The translations under genes and the position numbers were made by a program. From Chrysomallon squamiferum (taxonomy: Eukaryota; Mollusca; Gastropoda; Neomphalida; Peltospiridae): a stretch of 64,000 nucleotides of DNA. Position 1 is the stretch's first letter, and every line of letters begins with the position of its first letter. Below the pieces are notes generated by a model, which was given only the letters and a program-made list of their open reading frames with translations, did not search any database and was not told where the DNA came from. The stretch lies in assembly GCA_012295275.1 (NCBI GenBank), contig CM022674.1:9264260-9328259 (forward strand), read 5' to 3'. Shown here one piece after another: positions 49,940-63,536 of this stretch.

Positions 49940-51483
49940 TTATTCCTTTGTTGGTTCGTGGTACTGCAGATGGTAAGTCTTGTGACGAATACACAAGAAA
50001 GAGTCGAGTCTGTCATGGTATTTCTCACGAATTTCTTCATGGTTCCCTGGGGTTTCTCCATCGTGATCTAAAATCTGCTGATAGAGTTCGTCCTGAAAAT
50101 TAAAAGAAAATGAAACAATGCAAATCATGCACATGTACCTGAATATGTTGGAACGTTGTTATGAAAATAAATAATTGAAACTACTAAATAAATTTAAAAT
50201 ATAAAAGAAAAAGATAAAAAGTAAAAAAAAAAACAACAACAAATAAATGAAAACAGTTTTCCAAACCAAATCTTGCTATTTTCTTCAACAGATATTATTC
50301 AATACAAACACACATACAAAATATCCACCCAGCCCCCTCCCTCACAAATAATAATAATTAAATAATAAAGACTGCTTTTCTACTGATGAGGATGTAGTCT
50401 AGGATTTGATACTAGGTTGAGAAACAATTGAAAAATAGTTTTATATAAGGTCAGAAATGCATCCATAGTCGTCAGTCTACAACATTATCACGGGGTTGTT
50501 AGTTTTAGTTTCTGGAAAAGAAAAAGAAATAAATGACCTATAAAACAAAAAAATTCTGTCTCGTCCATTTATTACTTTAGAACCAAAGATAATGTACATG
50601 TTGCAAATAACTGCTCTAAATACAACTGGTCGAAAATGCATGCCACTAAATAATAATAATGATAATAAATAATGATAATAATAATGATAATAATAATAAT
50701 AATACCTCAATTTTCTCCCTGGTGGCTCTGTGGTGCATGTCATTACGCAGTTCATCTGAGATTTCAACAATCCAGCATGACTCGGAGTTTCTGATCACAA
50801 GAATTTGCTGTTTGGAAAGAAACAAGTTGGCAGCCATTCAGTACTTTTATCGGCAGTGAGTATGTCAGTCGGTAAGACAACTCCACTGACATGAAATCAT
50901 GTGGTATCAGTATGTAACAACAATGACCCTATACAAACGTTAGCTAATTAATGTAATCTGTTTTTATATATATATATATATACTCACGTTGTTGTCATGA
51001 TATGTGAAATGATAACCATGGATACGGTCACCTGCTGAACCCCACGGGAATAATGGGAAAAGCTGTCCCTATTAAATAAGTAAATAAATAAAATTATTTT
51101 AATAAAAATAAATAAATAAAATAAAGGAAAAGTTAATTCATATTTATAAATATTTTAAAATCCTTTTAAAATCATTCATCTCCAGTATAATCAATGACTG
51201 AAAAATGTCTTAATACAAATAGCAAATATATCATTATGTGTCACAAATGCATATCATTTGTTCATTCATTCTTTCTTTTACATTCTAGTTAAAAACAAGT
51301 AATTTAACTCGAGCAATTGATTCTTAGTGTTTATTTTTTTTCTGAGATTAATATGCTAAACATATTTTAAATGTTTCTCTGAATCCATTATAAATAAAAA
51401 TGAATATATTTTCACAAACAGGGGTAATAATCTTGACTTACCAAGGCTACTCCACATAGAGTGAGTAAAATAAAGCTGTTCAT
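49940..51483 (-). CDS. P2: small secreted BRICHOS-like protein
   Basis: Four phase-0 coding exons: 51483-51442, 51068-50988, 50807-50706 and 50092-49940, giving 125 residues. Exon 1 is a 14-codon leader (MNSFILLTLCGVAL). Exon 2 carries WGSAGDRIHGYHFTYHDNN. Exon 3 has QILVIRNSESCWIVEIS (first Cys). Exon 4 has DELYQQIL, GETPGNHEEIREKYHDRL and FLCIRHKTYHL (second Cys). The CWIVEI and LC..KTY.L signatures, spaced by about 60 residues, resemble a BRICHOS core, whose two Cys pair; this is inference from pattern, not search. It is closest to P3, with the same strand and same exon sizes. The poly(A) hexamer overlaps the stop codon (49939-49944). A secreted role is likely; no known function assigned. 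Confidence 0.83.
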
Positions 51484-53081
51484 GATGACAGGAAACAAAC
51501 AGTGTGAGACAAATCTGCTTCTTATAGAACATAAAGTTACACTCCTGTATTTCTTCTGGGAATATCGTAGTAAGTAACAGATTGTGATTAAACTAGAAAC
51601 ATGAAAATCGTGATAACATTTTCATATGTTTAACAGAGCCTTCTTTATTAGGACTCGTGTATTTAATTTTGAATAAATACATATTCTAGAAAGATATTTA
51701 TCAGAAGGCAAATTATTAGTATTGGCAGCCTCACAAGAATATTAAAACCAAACTTTAGTGGTTCCCATCTAGTTTAATAATAATACATATTTTCAAATTA
51801 ATACGAATAATTATTTTGAGAAATATATATATAAAGTGATAAAAAATTCTACTTTATGGGAGTCAAATTTTAAACTATTCCGTCTTAAACATTATTCAAA
51901 CTTAAAATGTCAAAACTTCAGAAATTAAAACAATGGCAACATGTCGACCATACATCTTTAGTCGATGACGTGTTTAGTTCCCTGGACCGCATAGAAGTTA
52001 ATTTTGAAACAAAACCATAACAATATTAGAGAACAACACCTCTTTTTAATGATTAATTTAAAACTGAGGATAAACAGATATTTTATTGATTTAAATTTGT
52101 TTAACTGATTCTCTTGTCCTAAGCAGTGAACTCTCAACAAACATTATGCAAACTACTCTCTAACTACCACATAATGTTTTCATAACATAACCATAACATT
52201 GTGGTTTGTTTGTATATTGGTTATTAAGGCAGTAACGTTATAATACAACCTAATTTGAATAGATATTATTTATCTCAGTGGTCCCTGGGCATTTGATACT
52301 TTATAAATAAACTGGTACAAAGTTATAGAAAAACAGTGTATGATCCTGAATAACAAATTATTTATCTCAGATTATTTGTTTTATTATTAATCAATCTTCG
52401 CTGGCTTATTCTAATTTCTAATGGATCCCGTGTATATGGTTAATTCTTCTTTGTTTTGTCTTTTAATCCAGTACGGTGAATCATACTTATGAAATCAAAA
52501 TACTTAACTAGTAGTTAATAATTATTATTTTAAAATTAGTAGTTTCTCAAATTGGTTTTAAAAGGGTATGACCATATAGGTACCTGCATTATCAGTATGG
52601 AGGGTCCAATCTCATCATGGTAGACAGCATATTTTTTATAATTGCATGGTTTATCAGTAACAACTATGAATTTAATAAATCAACACGAGAAAGAGAAGAC
52701 CATCATATGGCGGCAGCTTTGTCAATGTTTTTATAAAATTGTAATTTAAAAACATTTTGAGAAGGCACGTGCATTGTTATATAGAACAATTGTTTTCAAT
52801 TAAATAAAAACAAATCGTTTTATAAATTGTCTATCTGTTTATTTCTACCTGGTCAAAATACAGCAAAACCATCGTTCCTGTGTAAGAGATAAATAATAAA
52901 TTCAGAGAATTCATAAATGAAACAATAAATCTTTAAAATATGGATTTGTAAGACTGTATTTATTATTATGAGAATAACAATTCATTTTACCATCAAAATA
53001 ATTATATGACCAATATTTTTGTTTAATTTCATGTATTTTTTGACAGACGCTTTCTTTAATAATGAGCACTCAGTTAATACC
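51484..53081. other. Intergenic, P3 to P2
   Basis: About 1.6 kb of AT-rich DNA between two minus-strand paralogues. It should hold the P2 promoter. No exon seen. Confidence 0.5.
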
Positions 53082-53301
53082 TCATGGTTGAGTCGCCTCT
53101 GTTGTTTCAATTTCTTCTATTGCTACTGATGTCTTTGGCTCAGGTTCATAAATTAGATGATAGGTCTTGTGTCGCATACACATGAAGTAGTCCATTCTAT
53201 CGTTGTATTTGTCACGGATTTCTTCATGGTTGCCTGGAGTTTCTCCATTATGCAAAAGAATCTGCTGATACAATTCATCCTAGAAAATAATAATAGTAGT
53301 A

Positions 53302-53362
<61 letters not shown>

Positions 53363-53963
53363 TGATGATGATGATGATAAAGTAAATATAAATCCTAATA
53401 TCAGTTAAATGAGTTTACCTCGATCCGTTCTCTGGTTTGCTGATCATGCATTAGTGTGCGTAGATCGTCAGAGATTTCTACAAGCCAGCAAGAGTCCATG
53501 TTTCGGATCAGAAGGAGATGCTGGATATAACAATACAGTAAGAACACTAAAGACTGCAGTTTTAAATTATAGTAATCATAAATTAAGTTAATTAGAAAGC
53601 ACGCAGCTACTTTATAGTTTAATCAAAGGAATCCGATATATATTATTTAATATTAAATTCCTTTATTTGTTACAGATAGAGTGTTACCATTTTTCATTCC
53701 TCTCTGCAAATTTCCATCATTTTATTGTAGTTGTTTCCGTCTTTTGGTTGTTTTATATTTCATTTGTATTATATTAATGGATAAAATTATCTTTGAACTC
53801 ACGTTGTCATCGTGGTAAATAAAATGAAATTCGTGAATGCGATCTCCGCTTGAACCCCACAACATGTGATTGTGAAAAGGACCGAACTGCCCCTGCGCCA
53901 TAAAATGTAAAACAACGACAACACAATTTAAATATTTAAACAATTATGATAATGCAAAAGATT

Positions 53964-54026
<63 letters not shown>

Positions 54027-54088
54027 AATAATAAAAGTAAAACAATAAAGTAAAAACATCTGTAAAAAAGTAGAGCTGACTTATCAGC

Positions 54089-54122
<34 letters not shown>

Positions 54123-54352
54123 ATTTATTAGCAGTTTAAGAAAAGTCCCACTTTAACTAAAATATTGAAAAGGGAAAAGGATTTTCACCATGAGCGTTTA
54201 TTGCCATATATGTTTCTTACATATTTAATTATCAGTAATCTTCGTTTTTGAACATATATTTTAATAATTCTTAATATAAAGTTAGAGAAGAATGCATTAT
54301 TAAAACTTACCAGGGCCACGGAAATCAAACTGAGAAATATTAAAGTGTTCAT
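53082..54352 (-). CDS. P3: small secreted BRICHOS-like protein
   Basis: Four phase-0 coding exons: 54352-54311, 53892-53803, 53520-53419 and 53279-53082, giving 143 residues. The leader is MNTLIFLSLISVAL. Exon 2 has WGSSGDRIHEFHFIYHDDN, exon 3 HLLLIRNMDSCWLVEIS, and exon 4 DELYQQILLHNGETPGNHEE with FMCMRHKTYHL and an extra acidic tail (IEEIETTEATQP). It is clearly a tandem duplicate of P2, differing mainly by three more codons in exon 2 and 15 more at the C-terminus. An upstream in-frame ATG would add eight residues; I chose the start that gives the 14-codon leader shared by all four paralogues. Confidence 0.83.
53289..53380. repeat. (TAA)n/(GAT)n microsatellite in P3 intron 3
   Basis: Compound trinucleotide tract starting about 10 bp upstream of the exon 4 acceptor on the minus strand. 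Confidence 0.9.
53967..54022. repeat. (GA)n microsatellite in P3 intron 1
   Basis: Uninterrupted GA run; a poly-A run of about 28 follows near 54091. Confidence 0.97.
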
Positions 54353-56869
54353 GATGCTGTTAAGCTGAAAACACAAACCTCTTTTGTTCAGGTTGGTTTT
54401 TATAGGAAACTTTTCACATCGATGGGAATCAGAAACTTGGGAACAGATTGCATGTTTGAAACCTAAAAAAATTATTTTGTGATTTATGACCTTTTGTTAC
54501 CTGTTAAGTGATTAAAAGTTGCAAATAATGCACATTTTTCCTTGGGGAAATCAGTGTAGTCAGCATTTTGTCGAATATCGTTATCACCAGTATCTCACCT
54601 TAATCATGGTTTTCTTGTTATTCCTAAAACTGGCTGATAGTGATGAAAAATAAAATTCAAAAACTATTAGAAGCTGTTTACACGAGTTTCATGGCATTCA
54701 GTTATTCAGCTTAAGATCAGAGTTGTTTTAAATATTGTTAACAGTGAAATTTGTGAAAGGCTCTTTTTCGACGCCTAGAAATTTAATTTAAATGACGATA
54801 TTAGTCTTTTCACATCTTTTTATTTAAATTTAAATTATTTTTTAAAAAGAATTTTAATTTTACTTATTTCTGTACATATTTACCTACGCATAATAAGCTA
54901 ATTTAATATATTTTATTTATAATGATTAAGATATATGAAGTTGTCAGAGAGAAAACATACGTATGAGTAAATAAAGTTTATCTGGTTCGGGGTTAGCATT
55001 CATCGGAATCACAGTTTTCTCATTTATTGTGTAACTGATGAAAACATTTACCCACGATGAATATGTGTTCTTTTCGTTTTCTTGTTTTTGGGGTTTCTTT
55101 TTTTTTTTTTTTGGCCGTAAGAATATTTATAGTCCCTGGAAAACGATTTTCTTTTTCCCCCGTGCACGGTAGAACTAATATTTGGCAAATATTAGTTCCT
55201 CAAGCTTTAAGTTATAGAATTAAGGTGAAACTTTCAGACTTTGATAAAATTACATTTTCGAAAAACTCAATTTCCTCAATATTTTCACACCAGTGTAAAT
55301 AAGAATTAGAAAAATAAGATGCAGAAGGGGGACGGGGAGGGTGCACATTATTCTTTGTTCCTTTAAACTACTGATATTCCTAATATTAAACGATAAATAA
55401 ATGATAATACATATTTAGTAGAATAATCTAATTTAATTACATATATGTGTACAGGGTGAGAATATATATAATAATTGAGATACAAACTTTCAGTGATTGC
55501 TGATTGTGCTGGTTGCACAATGAAAATTAGTCCTGCTATTTAGTGCCAAAGTCTTATGATTGTGAATATGGTGATAAGCTTAATTCTTTGATTAACCAAA
55601 CCATCCTCTCAACATGTGCGATCAGCTGCTAGCCAGCTAATCAAGCTACCTTAGCATCCTCCTTTTATATTTCCGGGATCCACATTTGAGGAGACTGAAG
55701 TGTATGATAATGCAGATGTCAGCTCCAAGCAATATGTGTTTAAAAAAATAAAAAGAGACTTAACTTAAAATTTATATGTACAGGTGTTAGGTCACTGGGT
55801 AATGTCTTAGCTAATTTGTTGTATCGTTACCTTTTTTCACAATGTGCACACTAGTCCTTACAGTCATCACTTATGCCTTTCCAGAAAAAAAATGGCTCCT
55901 TAACTTCTGCCACATTTTCTCCCTGGCAAAATGTTCTCCTTATAACTCATTATCATGGACAGACTGTCGAATTTTGGTTTTCTGGGACACAGGGAGAGCA
56001 TCAACAGAGTAACACTAATGTAACACTGGGCTGCCTTGCGAAGTGTTCTTTTCTGGTTTTTGGAATAATCCTCAGGGTGTGAATCAAAAAAAATCGTCAA
56101 TGGACTTACCTACATGTTCATACAAGTTAGTTTGGTCATGACATGTTGGCAAAAACTTCAGACGCTGTGTTATTTTAGCTCTTTAATTAAAAGAACGAGG
56201 CACAATACAACATGTATCAAAGAGAGGACGTGCATAGGCTTACAATATGAGTATATATAATAAAAGAATTATTGAAAATTTAGGGATGAATATTTTCACA
56301 TTCATTTGAAAAAGGGAATATCCCTATTTTCAAGATGGGACTAAATGAAAGGGTAACTAACCGAGGTGCTGGAGAAGAACTGGAGGAATCTGAAGATAAA
56401 ACAGGAATATACAGGGATGAAGGTTACCTTAGAGATTCATTATGATATAAATTATATTACTACTGAGACAAAAAAAAAAAAAGAAGAAAAAGATGATTAT
56501 TAATCTCTCCCAAAAGATGAAATAGGTCAAAATGTTTCAGAACTAAACATTTTGTTTTATGATACGAAAATAACTTGTCTTACACAAACACACACACACA
56601 CACACAAAAAAATTATTATTCATTTACAACTTTATTTGTAAATTTAAATTAAGTTGTGTAAAATATGATATTCATTTGATAATGCGTAGAATAATAAACT
56701 ATACAATTTAACTTAATAGATTGCATCATGGAAATTTCATATAAAATCACATTGTAGTCAATAGACGTCAGGTGTTATGCAAACATGATAGATAAAAATG
56801 TTCACATTTTACGCTGATCTAGAAAGATAAGTAAGTAACTCTCCGAATTCTTGATCCCACAAACCAGCC
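54353..56869. other. Intergenic, between divergent P3 and P4
   Basis: About 2.5 kb containing both promoters. The part at roughly 55500-56100 is less AT-rich and looks like an old transposon or other decayed sequence, but neither strand gives a protein I recognise. A (CA)n tract lies near 56587-56605. Confidence 0.5.
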
Positions 56870-57844
56870 ATGTTTTTCACTCTGCTCATCATTTTGGCAA
56901 GTTTTTCTTTTGTAAGTAGTTTTTTAAAACATTTTTGCATAAGATTTAATAAATTTTAAATGACAATATTAATTAGTTTTAAAGGAAATTAAAATATTTA
57001 AAGAAAAAGAAATTCAATGTTCTATTAGAATATAAATATTAAGTTGCGTTTTACTTCTGCAGTGTGAAAAAATAAATCTGCCTTTATTTGGAATATTGTA
57101 TAAATTTGCATTGGTTAATGCGTTAGATTATAACTTTAATAGTGTTAAAAAAAACATGATTCAATATATGTATGATTATTGCCACTTCAACCCAACAAGC
57201 ACAAAAACAAAAAACCACACACACGAAAAAAACAAAACAACAACAACAAACAAATAATAATAATAAAATAAATTTAAAAAATGATTAAAAGAAAGAAACA
57301 AACAATTTGTTATCACTTTTTTATTATTATAATGACTAATATTTAAATTTCCTTTTTATTTGCTATCTTCATTTTATATCTGTAAATAAAAACTGTAATT
57401 TGGTTATCCTTACGAAAAGCCTCCGTATTGGTATATCCTTTCCAGCTGTGCTACTTTATTTCACCATACTGAGTATTAATTTAGTATAAATATATATTGT
57501 TTAAAAATAAATATGTTTGCAAGACACAGTTCCCTGAAAATACCTGATGAATATACTAAATATATTATAGAACATTAAAATAAACAAATTTATTCTTCAG
57601 GTGACACCTTCTTTCTACAAAGGGTTTCATTTTGAGTATCATAACAGACATGTGAGTTGTAATTACTTCTTACGTTGCAGAAAACACAAGCTTCTATCAG
57701 TTCTAGTAAATTAAATTATTAAATGTGTGGCCTGTTAACGCATTTTTAAAATTCCTGTTATCTCTGTAAAATTAACAGTTAATAATGTTTGGACTTTTAA
57801 TCGGTTATTTAAGAATGGACAAATCATTGTATGTATGCATATGT

Positions 57845-57900
<56 letters not shown>

Positions 57901-58530
57901 TAAATTCCACGAAATTGTCCTTCTAAAATATGCTTCGTGCTACATCTTTTTCAAAACAACTAAATTACCATTTCACAACTTAGATTATTTTTCCAACGTT
58001 CCGTCAACCAGCTGTTTCTTTCTCAATAATGAACATGGAAAACCTATCCTTTCAGCACCTGATTCTCATGACAAATGCCACAAAATGCTATGTTGTCACT
58101 GCGAATTCGAAAACGGTATCTGCATGGAATACCGATAAACATCAAGTTATGGCAAGTTATTATAAATTCCTGTACTTGAATATAGTTTTTATTATATAAT
58201 GATTTTGATATATTATAGCATATGTATAATATGTATGTCTTTGAAAGTGTTTCTCTCTGTCTTTCTGACCAAATTAATAAACCGTATCATAGCATACAGT
58301 TAATTTTTAAAAAGATAGAAAAAAGGAAAGTTTATAATTATTTTTTTTTTTACCAGGATGAGCTTATCATTCAGATCAGTTCGGGAAAAGATCTCGAGCC
58401 AAGTGACGGCAGTCTTTTACATCGGTATCATGACTACATCGCCGTTGTGGAATGTCTTCGCCACGACGTTGTCGTTGTTCATTACACATTTGGGCAGTTG
58501 GAAACTACAGATCAGAGAGAAAACAGTTAA
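56870..58530 (+). CDS. P4: small secreted BRICHOS-like protein, divergent member
   Basis: Proposed coding exons 56870-56911, 57601-57651, 58056-58145 and 58357-58530, all phase 0, giving 118 residues. The leader is MFFTLLIILASFSF (14 codons, as in P1-P3). Exon 2 is GFHFEYHNRH. Exon 3 begins HLILMTNATKCYVVTANSKT; it was found by homology to the P3 exon 3, sits after a TTTCAG acceptor, and its KCYVV is the most BRICHOS-like of the four. Exon 4 starts DELIIQIS and has RYHDYIAVVECLRHD, aligning with YHDRLDSFLCIRHK of P2. The exon 3 donor is uncertain: GTTATG at 58146 (used here) or GTATCT at 58116, which would shorten the product by ten residues. It is divergent from P3. Confidence 0.75.
57846..57899. 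repeat. (CA)n microsatellite in P4 intron 2
   Basis: Pure CA run of about 54 bp between P4 exons 2 and 3. Confidence 0.97.
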
Positions 58531-59986
58531 AAACAAGGATTTTTATAGAAGAAACTAAATCATTTAATTTCATTTTAATAGACGATATCTCTGCAGGGTG
58601 ATGAAGTAAATAAACAAAAAAAGTAAATCATTTTACTTTATAAAAAGAGAATCATATTGAATAGTTTTAGTAGATTTAACGTGTTATAAACTTCATTCTG
58701 ATTTTAGGTTATCAGACCACAGATGTGTATGAATGCACACACACATGCATGCATGCACGCACACACACATTCATACATACGTATACATAAATGCAATCGC
58801 ATGAATACCAATCACATATGTAAATACATACAAACACACACAAACACACACACATCTTGGAATATAATCTGTATTTAATTCTTATTTTAGGATATTAAAA
58901 TTTAAATAATAATAAAAACAATTATCATATGCGAATACACCTAAAGCAGTATTTATCTCGTGTTACTCGCAAATTAGAAATAAAGATCTGGAAACTCTCC
59001 AAGCATTAAAGTAATTATTTGTTATGTACAATGAGGAATCGGTAATTATCGGGATGTCCCGTGTAACCGATTCATATGCTCTACTGCAGAACCGGATTTG
59101 TTCATATTTGAAATCCAGGTCATCGCATTAGTTTCTGTTAAGTTTTTCTGTCTCGGTAACCATGGCATCAAGCGGTTCTCCATTTTTCCAAGATTGCGGA
59201 ACTTACATTGGGATTAGACATTCTTGTTAATAGGTTATCTACTGTATCAAAGACGTTGTTTGCCGTTTCGAAAAACTTTGAAGAATTTTTGTAAGCACTG
59301 TGAAAACTTGAATTTCCTGAAATGAGCGGTATGTATTTTCTTTAACTGTTAATGCTACAGTATGCGTTTGAAAGAGAGCAAACTGTGCTGAAGTAAACGG
59401 CCTTTTCTAACTGCATCACCCAGTAGAGAGATCGCCTGGTAGATAGATTTTTGACCGGGTTTCAACAGTTTATATAAGTATTGCTCTTTCCGATTTTCAG
59501 CGCTGTTAGCCGTTAGGTGGGTGCATTTAGAAAACATAGAGATTATTATAGACATATATAATTACATATATCTGAAAAATATGGCAAAATTTGATGACTA
59601 GATACATTTTCACACAAGACGTAACTATATTTACATATACACTGTGTAAATATATTGTTCGAAGTTACTTATTTACGAATTACTTGCTTGTTTAAATCTT
59701 TAAAGACCATTTTGAAAACGGATTTCATTTTAGAAATGAAAAATAAATTGCTCTTTTATTTTTTTAATTACTGCATTTTCATGTATAGTGACAACGAAAT
59801 CAATATGCATGAATCTACTGTTGTCCACAGAGATGAGGTGAGATACAAATCCGTTTATTTCATTTAGAATTGCAGGAGAGAAAAAAAATAACATAAATAA
59901 AAGTAAACTACAACAACTGCAGTAAAACTTCAAATACAACCCCCCAAAAACTGCAACAACTGCAACTTATATCAAGATATCAGCTT

Positions 59987-60037
<51 letters not shown>

Positions 60038-60750
60038 CACATGCACACTATTCCAGTCACTGAAGCCGGGCTTTATTATATGCTGTCTACCAGAGGACAC
60101 ACAATAACTGTCTTAACGAAAACATTATGTTGTTTAGTTCGTATTAATATCAAAATCAGAGAAATGCTTATAAATATACCATAACAATTCAAAAATAAAA
60201 TTTTAATATCTCGGTTAATTCCTGGGAGCTATTTATGCTATTAGACCATCATTTAATGCAAGCTTTCCTAATATCATAAATAACTTAATATCATTTGTAA
60301 ATGTCAAACCATTTTGACGCTCATAGGTTTGAATACCATAAACAGCTTTGTAAATTTATTACTTGGCTAGTTATAAAAAGCGGTTGGATATTGTAACTAA
60401 GCAGGAAAATTATTAATGCTATGTCTTGTCAATCCAAAAAAAAAAAAAAAATGCTTTTTTGAAATATTTATGTTTATTTATATAGAACTATATTTATATG
60501 TCACGTCTTTACGACTTTGTTTAATTTTTTAAATTTATTTATTGTAAGCTTGAATCGAACATAGCATCTTTGTTTATAAAGCATTATTTTAATTAGTTGT
60601 ATCCAGAAAAGCAGAGCATTTCGCGTTATTATTGTTATTTAGTTACTATGAATAACCAGCGGCGGACTTTGGCATGTTTAACAAACTATATTTTAGGTTC
60701 TTACAGGCTCTCAGACTCTGTCAGTCTCTATTCGTCTCTCTGTAGCTGAA

Positions 60751-60789
<39 letters not shown>

Positions 60790-61458
60790 TAGAGACGGGG
60801 GAGATAAACCGGAAGGAAATGACGTTCAAGAGATTAATAATCTCGAACCACCTGTTATTGCCAGGCTCAAGACATCTGTTTGCTATAAAGTGTGGCAGGT
60901 TTCTTTGATAAAGCTGTTATGTTTGATAAAGTTCGCTACTGATAAGAAACTTCACCATTAACTCATGTCTCGCTAAAGCTAAGCCTTATGAAAAACAGAA
61001 AAAACAGTATCAAACATTATATTTTCTTGCGTTTTAAATCAGCCAATTATCAATGAATAACTGTTTCTTTTTGTTGTTGTTGTTGGTGTTGTTTGTTCTT
61101 GTTATTTAATAATTTTGACAATCTTTAATAGATGCAAGTCTAATAAAATATTAAAACTAAAGAAGACGGTTATAAACTTGTGTAATATGAATTAATCAAT
61201 ATATAAATGAGGTCCAGGTTAACAATTTAAAATGCTACTGTTAAAACAAATGAAACAACTCTTTTTCTGTGTGTTCTGTTCTATGCAGGTATATATTGGT
61301 TTAGATGGTCAGTTACAATAATTACTGTTGACTCTACAGTCTCAGAGATTCCATGACTTCTGTTCCCTGTCCATAGGACATTAACCCATCGCGACAATAT
61401 CTCCTAGAATAAACATCAAGGTAAGAACGGTTGCCAACCCTAAGTGATTTCCTATTCT

Positions 61459-61521
<63 letters not shown>

Positions 61522-62163
61522 CATCATCATCATCATCATCATCATCATTATAATGATGTCGATGATAATAATAGAATAAAGAAAATAATAATAATAAATA
61601 CATGATAAATCCACGTTTTAATATTTTACTTTTTGAAAAGTACTTAGATTTGTTGACAAAGCCAAATGAAGAAACGGTTTTATTTACGTCTTATTTACAG
61701 AGCAAATCACTGTCTAAAGATGAAAGATTTACACTTATAACGATAATGGAAACTACTTACTGATTCTTTCAAACTCTTAGCATTCACTAACTCTCTCAAA
61801 AAGAGCAGTTAAACAAATAATGACGATTCTACTACTACTACTACAACTTTTATTTTAATTTGGTGTATAATAACGATACAGAGCTATCTATTATTAGGAG
61901 ATTAAAAAGAAAAAAAAGAGGAAATCTTACCTTTTTTCATGCAGGTAATGGATGTAGTTAAAACTGTTGTTTTCTCTCTTTACAATGCATTTGATCTTCG
62001 AGTTACTGCTTTTATACTTTTATAACAACAACAACAACAACAACAACACCAGTTATAATAATGGATCATTAAAATACACGGCCCAAACAATTTATATAAA
62101 TACGCAGTCATTTTGCTTACTACCTGTGATTTCGTCCATAGACTGAAAATAATATTATTGCAT

Positions 62164-62215
<52 letters not shown>

Positions 62216-63091
62216 ATATATTCGTTTCAAATAGAAGCTTCTAAGAAATTAACTGCAACATTTTTAAACGTGATCAGTTAAATTGACACCCTCTTTCCAT
62301 ACTTCAGAGAATCTCTGAAACCATTATAATGTTAAAAATGCATTTGACGTGAGATTTTTTTTATTTTTATATAGCAATTGTCTGTGACACTCCTTAGAAA
62401 CAGAACAATTTTTCAGTTACACTCTAAAGTCACACTATCATTCAGAATTGTGTGTACAAATTAATTTTGTCACAAATAATCTTGAGGTTTCTGCCGAATG
62501 TTCATTTCCAAAATTGTGAAAACTCATAATTCATCAGGATGTTTTCTAAATACGTGACGAATACTGGACCAGCAACAAACAAACAAACAAACAAACAATA
62601 AATAAATAAATAAATAAATAAATAAAGAAGGAAAGAAAGAAAGAAAATAAAGAAATATAATAAAAACAATGAAATCCCTCAAAACAAAAAACAAAACAAA
62701 AGAAAAAACGAAAAAAAACGAGTATAGGAATTCATTCTATCTGCTGTTAACTAATTGCAAAAGCTCTATTATTAATATTATTATTATTACTGAATTAAGG
62801 TATGAAGTTATTACCATTCAGGTATTAGAATTGCAAATATTATTATATCTGCCTAATTTATAATTATATAAGCGTAACAAATAATGTTTGATTCAGGAAT
62901 TTTTCACTAGAAGTTAATAATAATTAATTTTATGTTTAGAAATATTGAAATAGTTAATGTTTAAAATATATTATGGTATTAAAATGTTAGTGAATTATCT
63001 TTCACTTATAATTAATTTTCATTTTCTCCAAAAGCACTGATACTTTGTTATACATATTCAAAAACAATATGTAATATTTTATGCCTTGCAG
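58531..63091. other. Long non-coding stretch before the PLAC8-like gene
   Basis: About 4.5 kb of repeats and AT-rich DNA: (CA)n at 59990-60034, GT/GA near 60751-60788, (TAA)n plus (TCA)n at 61461-61549, (CA)n at 62166-62212 and (AAAC)n/(TAAA)n at about 62575-62625. The 5' exon(s) of the PLAC8-like gene may lie here; I could not fix them. A small exon-like segment is noted separately. Confidence 0.5.
59789..59837 (+). other. Exon-like segment of uncertain gene
   Basis: 49 bp between an acceptor-like TGTATAG and a donor GTGAGA. One frame contains MHESTVVHRDE. It could be a 5' exon of the downstream PLAC8-like gene or a chance match; its phases do not directly fit the 63092 exon, which needs a phase-1 partner. 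Confidence 0.2.
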
Positions 63092-63488
63092 ATCACCAAA
63101 ACGTAACGCCAATGATAGCAAATATAACACAAATTCAAATCGATGACGAGAAGGACACGGACGGTCAATCATCGACGACAGCAACAGTGGACCAGTCATC
63201 AGTTATTACGGCACAACCACGTCCTCAGAAGTTAACACGAGTAGAACTACTGATGCCATTTGACGAGGCTCACAGCGAAAGAGAATGGTCGTCTGGTCTG
63301 TTCGACTGCACGTCTGCAAGAAGAAATTGTACGTAGTAAATCGCTAACATATATACATATATATTTATAAACCTACACATAAATAAATTCACAGAACACG
63401 ATATTAATTGTATTTAATTTTAGTTAAGTACTTGATTTTTATACATTTCTGTCATGAAACACACACATACACATATACACAACACAAA

Positions 63489-63536
<48 letters not shown>

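Noticed and set aside
57785-58138. 117-codon plus-strand open frame with poly-His from a (CA)n tract, overlapping P4.
   Set aside because: It is largely microsatellite translation, in a different frame from the P4 exon 3 that has family homology and a proper acceptor.
61334-61614. Poly-Tyr/poly-Ile open frames.
   Set aside because: Translations of the (TAA)n/(TCA)n array; no gene structure.
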